A stretch of 5,389 bases of DNA, from contig JAIOPW010000256.1 in NCBI GenBank assembly GCA_021413665.1, forward strand, positions 1-5,389, read 5' to 3'. The notes below the pieces were generated by a model that saw nothing but the letters and a program-made list of their open reading frames with translations, had not been told where the DNA came from and did no database searches. This DNA comes from Rhodocyclales bacterium (GTDB lineage Bacteria; Pseudomonadota; Gammaproteobacteria; Burkholderiales; Rhodocyclaceae). The translations under genes and the position numbers were made by a program. This document shows positions 1-5,389 of the stretch, piece by piece; position 1 is the stretch's first letter; each line of letters starts with the position of its first letter.

Positions 1-13
1 GCCAATGGCCAAA

Positions 14-874
14 TCAGCGGCGGGCAAGGTCGGCCAGCGTGTTGGCAAGGCGCACGTAGTCGGCCACGGCGATGTCTTCGGCGCGCGCGGTGGGCGCAAT
101 GCCGAGCGCAGCGAGATCGGTCTCGTTGATGAACTCGCGCAGCGTGTTGCGCAGCATCTTGCGTCGCTGCGAGAATGCCGCGGTGACCACCCGGGCGAAC
201 AAGGTCGGGTCTTTCGCCGTTACCTGCCCGCGCAGAGAAATTCCAGGTATGCCGAGCGCGCCGGCATCTATTTTTGGGCCTGTCATACGCGGGATCATGC
301 GCACGATGGCGGAGTCGACCTTCGGCGCGGGATTAAACGCGCCGGGCGGTACGACGAACATGCGCTCCATGTAATAGTGATACTGCAGCATTACCGACAG
401 GCGCCCAAAGTCCTTGCTGCCGGGTTCGGCCACCATGCGATCGACCACCTCCTTCTGCAGCATGAAGTGCATGTCATGCACCAGGGGCGCATACGCAACC
501 ATGTGGAACAGCAGCGGACTGGAGATGTTGTAGGGCAGATTGCCGGCGATCTTCAGCGGTCCGCCTCCCTTCAGCGCGCGAAAGTCGAATTCGAGCGCGT
601 CGCCTTCGTGGATGGTCAACCGCTCGGGTGGAAAGCGGCTGGCCAGCCGCGCGATGAGGTCGCGATCGATCTCGACCACGTGCAGATGGTCGATGCGTTC
701 CAGCAGTGGTTCGGTAAGCGCCCCCAGACCCGGTCCGATTTCCACTACCGTGTCACCCGCCCGCGGCCCGATGGCGTCGACGATCTTGCGAATGATCCCC
801 GGCGCGACCAGGAAGTTCTGGCCAAACCGCTTGCGCGCGACGTGACCCCGCAGCCCTGCCCGCCCTTCCTTCAC
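14..874 (-). CDS. rsmA: 16S rRNA (adenine(1518)-N6/adenine(1519)-N6)-dimethyltransferase RsmA (KsgA)
   Basis: RsmA uses S-adenosylmethionine to dimethylate two adjacent adenines in the helix 45 loop of 16S rRNA (A1518 and A1519 in E. coli) late in 30S assembly. Its loss gives kasugamycin resistance in E. coli. The 286 residues compare with 273 in E. coli. Visible motifs in order: RKRFGQNFL (14-22); the SAM-binding EIGPGLGALT (45-54); VEID (67-70) with the acidic ribose-binding residue; GDALEFD (91-97); the catalytic NLPY (112-115) in GNLPYNISSPLLFH; HFMLQKEVVDRMVA (136-149); PPKVDSAI-type APKVDSAIV (183-191); and the C-terminal AAFSQRRKMLRNTL (232-245). The start is GTG at 874; no other start fits before the conserved RKRFGQ motif. 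Compared with E. coli there are about 17 extra residues between the two last motifs (within ~198-222), with unusual codons (see findings). Complete; TGA at 16-14. In enterics apaG and apaH follow, but that region is outside the window. Confidence 0.97.
   Translation of the reverse strand: MKEGRAGLRGHVARKRFGQNFLVAPGIIRKIVDAIGPRAGDTVVEIGPGLGALTEPLLERIDHLHVVEIDRDLIARLASRFPPERLTIHEGDALEFDFRALKGGGPLKIAGNLPYNISSPLLFHMVAYAPLVHDMHFMLQKEVVDRMVAEPGSKDFGRLSVMLQYHYYMERMFVVPPGAFNPAPKVDSAIVRMIPRMTGPKIDAGALGIPGISLRGQVTAKDPTLFARVVTAAFSQRRKMLRNTLREFINETDLAALGIAPTARAEDIAVADYVRLANTLADLARR
871..874 (-). promoter_or_regulatory. pdxA/rsmA GTGA start-stop overlap
   Basis: The rsmA GTG start (874-872) overlaps the pdxA TGA stop (873-871) as GTGA. 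Upstream on the minus strand is an AGG eight bases before the GTG (GCAGGCGCGGCGC), a weak partial Shine-Dalgarno. The overlap and the weak site together suggest coupled translation. Confidence 0.65.
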
Positions 875-1848
875 GCGCCGCGCCTGCGCAATGCCATGTC
901 TATCGCAGCGTCGACCGCAGCAAAGAGGCTCGTCGCCGAGGCCCTGCCCGTGCCGGCGAGATCGAGCGCCGTGCCGTGGTCGACGGAAGTGCGGATGACG
1001 GGCAAGCCGAGCGTGACATTGATACCCTCGTCAAACGCCGCATATTTCAGCACCGCAAGACCCTGATCGTGATACATCGCCAGTTGCGCGTCGGACCCGG
1101 CCAGGACATTCCTTGTGAACAGCGTATCCGCCGGCAAGGGACCGACCAGATCCATTCCGTCGGCGCGCAGCCGGTCGAGTACCGGGGTGATGACTTCAAT
1201 TTCCTCGCGGCCCATGTAACCCCCTTCGCCGGCGTGCGGATTGAGCCCCGCAACAAGGATGCGCGGCCGGGAGATGCCGAACCGGGTCTGCATGTCCGCG
1301 TGGAGGATGCGAATCGTTATTTCGAGGTCATCGCGAGTGATGGCGGCGGGAACATCCTTCAGTGCCAGATGCGTCGTGGCAAGCGCAACGCGCAAGCCCG
1401 CGCCGGCAAGCATCATCACCACGCGCGGCGTCGCCGTATGCTCGGCCAGATACTCGGTATGGCCGCTGAAAGCGATCCCGGCGTCATTGATGACGCCCTT
1501 ATGCACCGGCGCCGTGACCATGGCCGCATATGCGCCCGAGCGGCAACCGGCCAGGGCCGCGTCGAGCAACCGCAGCACGTACGGCGCGTTTCGCGCATCG
1601 AGACGCCCGCTGGTGCAAGGCACAACGAGCGGAACGTGGACGATGTCGAGAGCCCCCGCGTCAAGATCGAGTGCCGCAGCTCGCTGCTCCAGAAGCTGGC
1701 AATCGCCAAGAATGACCAACCGCGCCGGGCAGGTGCGTCCCGCCAGCCGCAGACAGATGTCCGGACCGATGCCGGCGGGTTCGCCCGAGGTGACCGCGAT
1801 CACCGGGGGCGCGGAGCCGTTAGCGATCTTCGCCGCGGTATTCGACAT
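871..1848 (-). CDS. pdxA: 4-hydroxythreonine-4-phosphate dehydrogenase PdxA
   Basis: PdxA oxidises 4-phosphohydroxy-L-threonine with NAD+. The product decarboxylates to 3-amino-2-oxopropyl phosphate, which PdxJ condenses with deoxyxylulose 5-phosphate in the DXP-dependent pyridoxal 5'-phosphate pathway; the enzyme is a cytosolic dimer. Starting at ATG 1848 (MSNTAAKIANGS) gives 325 residues, against 329 in E. coli. The N-terminal signature SGEPAGIGPD is at 21-30, and TAPVHKGVINDAG with SGHTEYLAEHT at ~112-138 line the substrate site. The three metal-binding histidines are H160 (TTHLALKDV), H205 (NPHAGEGG) and H260 (YHDQG). All sit six positions before E. coli H166, H211 and H266, so there is no internal gap over that stretch. 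The C-terminal VDHGTALDLAGTGRA is also typical. The frame is open upstream to an ATG at 1929, but those 27 extra residues are Arg-rich, unlike the family and inside surA. Ends at TGA 873-871, overlapping rsmA. A complete, apparently functional gene. Confidence 0.97.
   Translation of the reverse strand: MSNTAAKIANGSAPPVIAVTSGEPAGIGPDICLRLAGRTCPARLVILGDCQLLEQRAAALDLDAGALDIVHVPLVVPCTSGRLDARNAPYVLRLLDAALAGCRSGAYAAMVTAPVHKGVINDAGIAFSGHTEYLAEHTATPRVVMMLAGAGLRVALATTHLALKDVPAAITRDDLEITIRILHADMQTRFGISRPRILVAGLNPHAGEGGYMGREEIEVITPVLDRLRADGMDLVGPLPADTLFTRNVLAGSDAQLAMYHDQGLAVLKYAAFDEGINVTLGLPVIRTSVDHGTALDLAGTGRASATSLFAAVDAAIDMALRRRGA
1820..1848 (-). promoter_or_regulatory. surA/pdxA 29-base coding overlap
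   Basis: The preferred pdxA ATG (1848-1846) lies in a different frame inside the last codons of surA, which ends at TAA 1822-1820. The bases before the ATG (GACCGCGCCT) carry no recognisable Shine-Dalgarno sequence. Translation is probably coupled to surA. If the GTG at 1803 were used instead, the overlap would disappear, but that site also lacks a ribosome binding site. Confidence 0.6.
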
Positions 1849-3136
1849 AGGCGCGGTCGCGCATCTGCCGGACCCAGTCCTGGTAAGCCTCATCCGACTT
1901 GCGCTCGCGTAGCACCTGACGCGCGGCAAGCCGCTGGCGTTCCGCCGTCGCGTCTTCGGTGCGACGTTCCAGCACCTGGATCAGGTGAAAACCGAAAGGG
2001 GATTGCACCGGCTCGCTGGTCTGATTCAGCTTGAGTGCGTCCATCGCCTTTTCGAAGTCGGGAACGGTGTCTCCCTGATACAGCCAACCGAGATCACCGC
2101 CCTTTGCCGCGGACAGGTCGTTGGAATGCAGGCGTGCCAAGTCGGCAAAATCAGCGCCGTTGTCGAGTCGCTCCTTGAGCGCCACCAGTTTGCGCCTCGC
2201 CTCGGCTTCGGAAACGATTTCGTTGACCTTGATCAGGATATGCCGGGCGCGGGTCTGCTTCAGCGCAACGGCCCCCTTGGGGCTCGTGGCGCCGGTTCTG
2301 GCGATGAGCATGACGATGTGGAAGCCGGCCGGACTGCGCAGGATATCGCTGACTTCACCCGGCTTGAGATTCTTCACGGCATCGGCGTACAGTGCCGGCA
2401 GGCTGTCGAGCGGCCGCGCGCCCATGGCGCCACCGGAGAGGCCATCGGGCGCATCGGAATGGCTGGCGGCAACCTTGGCAAAGTTTTCGCCGCGACGGAT
2501 CTGGTCGAGCGCCGCTTGCGCTCGAGCGCCGATCCTCATCAACTGGTCGGGAGAGGCCTGTTCCGGAACCCGCAGGACAATGTGCGCGGTCTGCACTTCG
2601 ATATTGCCGGCACTGCCACCCTGATCCGGATTCGCCAGGTAGTTGTCGATCTCGCCGTCGGAGACAATGATGCGGCTTTCCACCTCCCGATCACGCACGC
2701 GCGACAGCAGTATCTCGTCGCGAATCTCCTCGCGGAACTTGACCCAGGCGACACCGTCCCGTTCCAGCGCAGCGCGGAAATCCTGCAATGAGAGGCGATT
2801 GCCGTCCGCGATCCGCCGCATTGCCGCGTCGAGTTCGATGTCGGATATTCGCAACCCGGTTTCCCTCGCGAACTGCAGTTGCACACGATCGGTGATCATG
2901 CGGTCGAGAAGTTGCCGTTCGAGTACCTCGCGTGGCGGCAACTGCACATTCTGTCCGCGCAACTGGCGCTCGACGGTGGCAAGGCGGGCGCGCAGTTCAA
3001 AAGCGGTAATTGCCTCATCGTTTACCACGGCAATGATGCGATCCACCTCGACCGGCTGGGCGCGCCGCGTCTGCGCGTACGCCGGCACGGACAACAGAAA
3101 AGAGAGCAGAAAAATCGGCAGAAGACGAAAAGTCAT
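1820..3136 (-). CDS. surA: Periplasmic chaperone / peptidyl-prolyl isomerase SurA
   Basis: SurA escorts unfolded outer-membrane proteins, including LptD, across the periplasm to the BAM complex. The 438 residues compare with 428 in E. coli. The ATG at 3136 gives a clear Sec signal peptide: residues 1-21, a hydrophobic LLPIFLLSFLLSV core and an AYA|QT cleavage site. Residues ~28-145 are the SurA N-terminal chaperone domain (starts VDRIIAVVNDEAIT). Two parvulin domains follow: P1 at ~181-280 (TAHIVLRV to GFHIVMLIAR) and P2 at ~295-391 (ARHILIKV to FGFHLIQVLERR). The C-terminal helix at ~395-438 packs with the N-domain in known structures. P2 keeps the parvulin pattern (H299, GGDLGW 346-351, F361, H384). 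P1 is degenerate (GGAMGA 235-240, with Y where F is usual), so P2 is the more likely active isomerase, as in E. coli. The start overlaps the lptD stop and the end overlaps pdxA by 29 bases. Identity is very secure. Confidence 0.97.
   Translation of the reverse strand: MTFRLLPIFLLSFLLSVPAYAQTRRAQPVEVDRIIAVVNDEAITAFELRARLATVERQLRGQNVQLPPREVLERQLLDRMITDRVQLQFARETGLRISDIELDAAMRRIADGNRLSLQDFRAALERDGVAWVKFREEIRDEILLSRVRDREVESRIIVSDGEIDNYLANPDQGGSAGNIEVQTAHIVLRVPEQASPDQLMRIGARAQAALDQIRRGENFAKVAASHSDAPDGLSGGAMGARPLDSLPALYADAVKNLKPGEVSDILRSPAGFHIVMLIARTGATSPKGAVALKQTRARHILIKVNEIVSEAEARRKLVALKERLDNGADFADLARLHSNDLSAAKGGDLGWLYQGDTVPDFEKAMDALKLNQTSEPVQSPFGFHLIQVLERRTEDATAERQRLAARQVLRERKSDEAYQDWVRQMRDRAYVEYRGEDR
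3074..3136 (-). other. SurA signal peptide coding segment
   Basis: Codons 1-21 of surA encode a short basic start (MTFR), a leucine/phenylalanine-rich core and a small-residue AYA before Q22, a standard signal peptidase I site. This supports periplasmic location and the choice of the ATG at 3136. The exact cleavage site is judged by eye. Confidence 0.85.
3133..3136 (-). promoter_or_regulatory. lptD/surA ATGA start-stop overlap
   Basis: The surA ATG (3136-3134) and the lptD TGA (3135-3133) share the bases ATGA on the minus strand. The sequence just upstream (CGAGAACCCGCTCACCACGCC) has no good Shine-Dalgarno match. Termination-reinitiation by ribosomes finishing lptD is therefore the likely way surA is translated; this is inferred from the layout. 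Confidence 0.7.
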
Positions 3137-5389
3137 GGCGTGGTGAGCGGGTTCTCGGTGGATTGCTGGTTGATCACTCCATAGCCGGGAACATTGCGTC
3201 GAAGTATGTCAAGTGGATTGGACCCGACTTTCGCGAAACCGTTCAACTCCAGCTGGAAGAAAAGCGCGGTGTTCGACAGCTGGGTCTGGGTGGCAAGACG
3301 CTGAAACACCACGCGCCCGACCCAGCAACCGCCGTCGTATTCCAGACCGGCGACGGACTCGACCATGCGCCGGTCCTTGGTTGAATAGTTGAACCGGCCT
3401 ACCGCATGCCAGCCGCCGAAAAGCGGCCATTGCCCGGAGACGTCGAGTTGGGCGAGCTGATCGCGTGTGTAGCGATAACCGGCATTCAGCACCTTGCCTG
3501 CTTCCGGTTGGTAGCGGCCACCGATATTGAGGCGCTCCATCCGGTTCAGGCGCGGGTTGTACTGGACACCCACGTCGGCATACGTCTTCGGCAGAATGCG
3601 CCCGGAGAGCGCGCCGAGGAAATCGGTCTGGCGATCGCTGCGCAGCACTTCTCCCGGCAGGCCTACGTTTTGCGTGCTGAAATAAAAGCGCTGGCCGAAG
3701 GCGGCGCGAATGATTTCCTCGCCGGTCAGGGGGTCCAGCAACCGGGAGGTAAGCATGGCCGTTGCCTGATTGGCATCGCCGATTCGGTCGCCGCCGCTGT
3801 AACGATTCTCACCGAAGATCTGGGCAAAGTTGAAGTCGGAAATGCCCGTATCGAATACCGGAATCAGGCTCTGGTCGCGCACCGGAACGTACAGGTAATA
3901 GAGACGGGGCTCCAGCGTCTGCGTCAGAGTCGGGCCGAACCAGTTGACCTCGCGTTCGAACGTGACGCCCGAATCCACGCTGAAGATCGGCACGTTGCGA
4001 GTCAGCTTGTCGGGCGTGCCCGCGACCTGGCGGTCAAGGTTGTAGCGTGTCGAATGCAGGCCGATTTTCGGCGTGAGACTCAGCACCTCGGTCTGCAGGG
4101 GAAGGGAAACCTGCGGATAAAGCGTAAAGCGTCGCCCCTGGACCAGTGTCGGGTTGCGGAAGTTGACGTGTTCGCCGCTGAAGGCAAAACTCATCCCCAG
4201 CGGCAGGTCTCCGCGATTGGCGGTGACGGTCAGTTGCGGCAAGCGCCGGTAGGGCTCGGTTACGGGAGGCAGGGAAGGATCCTGGAGCGTCTGATAGCTC
4301 TGCGCCAGCAGGTTGGCCGACCACCACGTGCCGCCGTAACTGAGCGTACCCTGGCGTAGCAGGTTGGTCTGGGCAATCACCGACGAGCCGCTGGAAAGAT
4401 CGGTGAAGAAGGTGTCGTCGGACACACCGTTCAGCGCCAGTGTTCCGGAAAAACCATGGCCAAGGTTTTGACTGTGCGCCAACGAATAGGAAGACCGCCG
4501 CCGATGCTCTATCCTGTCCTCGGGAAGATATTGGCCCTGCATGGTGCCGCTGTAGTTCGGCTGCATATAGCGGTACTCGCCATTCCACAGGGTACCCCGC
4601 TTGGCCATGAACCGCGGCGCAATCGTCGCATCCATGTTCTGTGCGATGTTCCAGTAGACCGGCTGGGTATATTCGATGCCGCCGCGACTGGTGGAGCCGA
4701 AGGTTGGCGTCAGCAGCCCGCTTTTGCGCTCATTGTTCAACGAGAAGCTCATCCAGGGCGAATAGAGTATCGGCATGCCCTTGAAGTACAGCGTGGCGTT
4801 GCGCGCCGTTCCCGTTTCGTCATCGTAATCGAGGCGCAGATCGGTGGTGCGCGCAAACCAGTCGGGATCGTGTCCCGCAACAGGGGTGCAGGTGCTGTAG
4901 GTGGCATCGGTGAGCCGGTACTTGCCTTCGCCCTCGAACTCCATTCGCGTAGCGGCGCCCCGCCCGGTGGTCAGATGGGCCGATGCGCGCTCTTCGGTTC
5001 CGGTCCAGAGCGTCGCCGCGGAACCGGTCTTGATGCGGCGAATGCTGTATTCAGGCTGCTCGAAGAAGCCGGTGCTGTCATCCATCTTCATCCGCATCTT
5101 CGGGCCATGCACACGGTCGCCATCGCGGGAGAGGCGGACATTGCCTTCAGCCTCCATCTCATCCGCACCCTGCCAGTAGGTCAGTCGATCGCTCTGGAGG
5201 ATCGAGTTCCGCTTTCGCAACTCCACATTGCCGTCGGCGACCACCTCAACGTCGTTCTTGCCGGCGATATGATCGGCGGCAATGAAGGTCGGCAGCGTCT
5301 CTCCCGTTCGCTTGAGATGGGGCATGACCCCGGCACTGCGCTGAAGCGTGGGCTCCGGCAGCTCACCCGCAGCGACATGAGCCGAGTAG
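3133..5389 (-). CDS. lptD: LPS-assembly protein LptD, 5' end cut by the window edge
   Basis: LptD is the outer-membrane beta-barrel which, with the lipoprotein LptE, inserts lipopolysaccharide into the outer leaflet at the end of the Lpt bridge. The frame stops at TGA 3135-3133. Upstream of the ATG at 5325 it stays open for 21 more codons to the edge (YSAHVAAGELPEPTLQRSAG then V), so 751 residues are visible; E. coli LptD has 784. The VAA|GE in that stretch could be the end of a signal peptide that is otherwise missing. Counting from the Met at 5325, residues ~13-110 form the periplasmic OstA/LptA-like jellyroll (AADHIAGKNDVEVVADGNVEL, then a second EAEGNVRL repeat). Residues ~185-690 form the barrel, with the family signatures LYSPW, KSGLLTPTFG and YWNIAQNMDATIAPRFM. 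The only cysteines seen are C146 and C667, matching the inter-domain disulfide positions of E. coli (C173, C725). The C-terminal tail looks betaproteobacterial. First gene visible in the operon; it overlaps surA by 4 bases. Identity is certain; only the start is unknown. Confidence 0.97.
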   Translation of the reverse strand, partial: YSAHVAAGELPEPTLQRSAGVMPHLKRTGETLPTFIAADHIAGKNDVEVVADGNVELRKRNSILQSDRLTYWQGADEMEAEGNVRLSRDGDRVHGPKMRMKMDDSTGFFEQPEYSIRRIKTGSAATLWTGTEERASAHLTTGRGAATRMEFEGEGKYRLTDATYSTCTPVAGHDPDWFARTTDLRLDYDDETGTARNATLYFKGMPILYSPWMSFSLNNERKSGLLTPTFGSTSRGGIEYTQPVYWNIAQNMDATIAPRFMAKRGTLWNGEYRYMQPNYSGTMQGQYLPEDRIEHRRRSSYSLAHSQNLGHGFSGTLALNGVSDDTFFTDLSSGSSVIAQTNLLRQGTLSYGGTWWSANLLAQSYQTLQDPSLPPVTEPYRRLPQLTVTANRGDLPLGMSFAFSGEHVNFRNPTLVQGRRFTLYPQVSLPLQTEVLSLTPKIGLHSTRYNLDRQVAGTPDKLTRNVPIFSVDSGVTFEREVNWFGPTLTQTLEPRLYYLYVPVRDQSLIPVFDTGISDFNFAQIFGENRYSGGDRIGDANQATAMLTSRLLDPLTGEEIIRAAFGQRFYFSTQNVGLPGEVLRSDRQTDFLGALSGRILPKTYADVGVQYNPRLNRMERLNIGGRYQPEAGKVLNAGYRYTRDQLAQLDVSGQWPLFGGWHAVGRFNYSTKDRRMVESVAGLEYDGGCWVGRVVFQRLATQTQLSNTALFFQLELNGFAKVGSNPLDILRRNVPGYGVINQQSTENPLTTP

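Noticed and set aside
1..13. GCCAATGGCC at the left edge as the arm of a terminator after rsmA
   Set aside because: Only a 4-base stem around a single base is visible and the sequence ends. There is not enough to call a terminator or the next gene.
5..1066. Long plus-strand open frame (353 codons) opposite rsmA and the pdxA end
   Set aside because: It is antisense to a gene with every RsmA motif, and its product is rich in Arg/His/Gly with no recognisable domain. GC-rich codon bias opens antisense frames of this kind.
1849..1929. Upstream 27-codon extension of pdxA to the ATG at 1929
   Set aside because: Arg/Ser/Thr-rich sequence entirely within surA, absent from the PdxA family; treated as surA read in another frame.
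976..2034. Long plus-strand open frame (352 codons) opposite pdxA and the surA end
   Set aside because: Antisense to well-conserved coding sequence; low-complexity basic product without domain features. It spans the surA/pdxA junction, as expected for a chance frame.
1985..2791. Plus-strand open frame (268 codons) opposite surA
   Set aside because: Antisense shadow of the SurA parvulin domains; no plausible ribosome binding site or family resemblance.
3406..4359. Plus-strand open frame (317 codons) opposite the lptD barrel region
   Set aside because: Antisense shadow of conserved LptD barrel sequence; no recognisable domain in the product.
4034..4588. Minus-strand open frame (184 codons) in another frame within lptD
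   Set aside because: The LptD frame through this region is continuous and conserved; this product has no family features, so it is neither a frameshifted piece nor an overlapping gene.
1..5389. Search for tRNA/rRNA, CRISPR repeats, insertion-sequence ends, toxin-antitoxin or phage genes, or an undescribed accessory system
   Set aside because: All but 13 bases are covered by four conserved core genes with intact motifs; no direct repeat arrays, transposase motifs or RNA gene features were seen.

Overview
This is an ordinary chromosomal core-genome segment from a GC-rich Gram-negative bacterium, most likely a betaproteobacterium. Four genes lie head to tail on the minus strand and fill almost the whole window. 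In transcription order (right to left) they are lptD (3133-5389, 5' end cut by the window edge), surA (1820-3136), pdxA (871-1848) and rsmA/ksgA (14-874). This lptD-surA-pdxA-rsmA order is the classical proteobacterial one, known from Escherichia coli and common in beta- and gammaproteobacteria. The betaproteobacterial assignment is an inference. It rests mainly on the LptD C-terminus, which has a single Cys where enteric LptD has two adjacent ones and ends in a tail of the type 'LELNGFAKVGSNPLDILRR..PGY'. It also rests on the high GC content.

Layout: 5389-3133 encodes the outer-membrane LPS translocon LptD. It is followed without a gap by the periplasmic chaperone SurA (ATGA start/stop overlap at 3133-3136), the vitamin B6 enzyme PdxA (start 29 bases inside the surA end) and the 16S rRNA dimethyltransferase RsmA (GTGA overlap at 871-874). 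Only the 13 bases at 1-13 lie outside these genes. There is no intergenic space for a terminator or a dedicated promoter between the genes, so one polycistronic mRNA with translational coupling is the simplest reading. In E. coli, promoters for the distal genes lie inside upstream coding sequence; none could be identified here by eye.

Functional logic: SurA is the chaperone that helps LptD reach and fold into the outer membrane, so the first two genes are client and chaperone. PdxA (pyridoxal phosphate synthesis) and RsmA (30S ribosome maturation) are housekeeping genes with no direct mechanistic link to envelope assembly, but they are conserved operon partners.

No RNA genes, mobile elements, CRISPR arrays, phage genes or accessory systems were seen, and I do not think the window holds an undescribed system. 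The points worth a second look are modest. RsmA has a loop of about 17 extra residues, encoded by codons unlike the rest of the gene, with a terminator-like hairpin on the opposite strand. The visible part of LptD has a minimal two-cysteine pattern. The lptD reading frame runs open to the window edge, so the ATG at 5325 is probably not its start.
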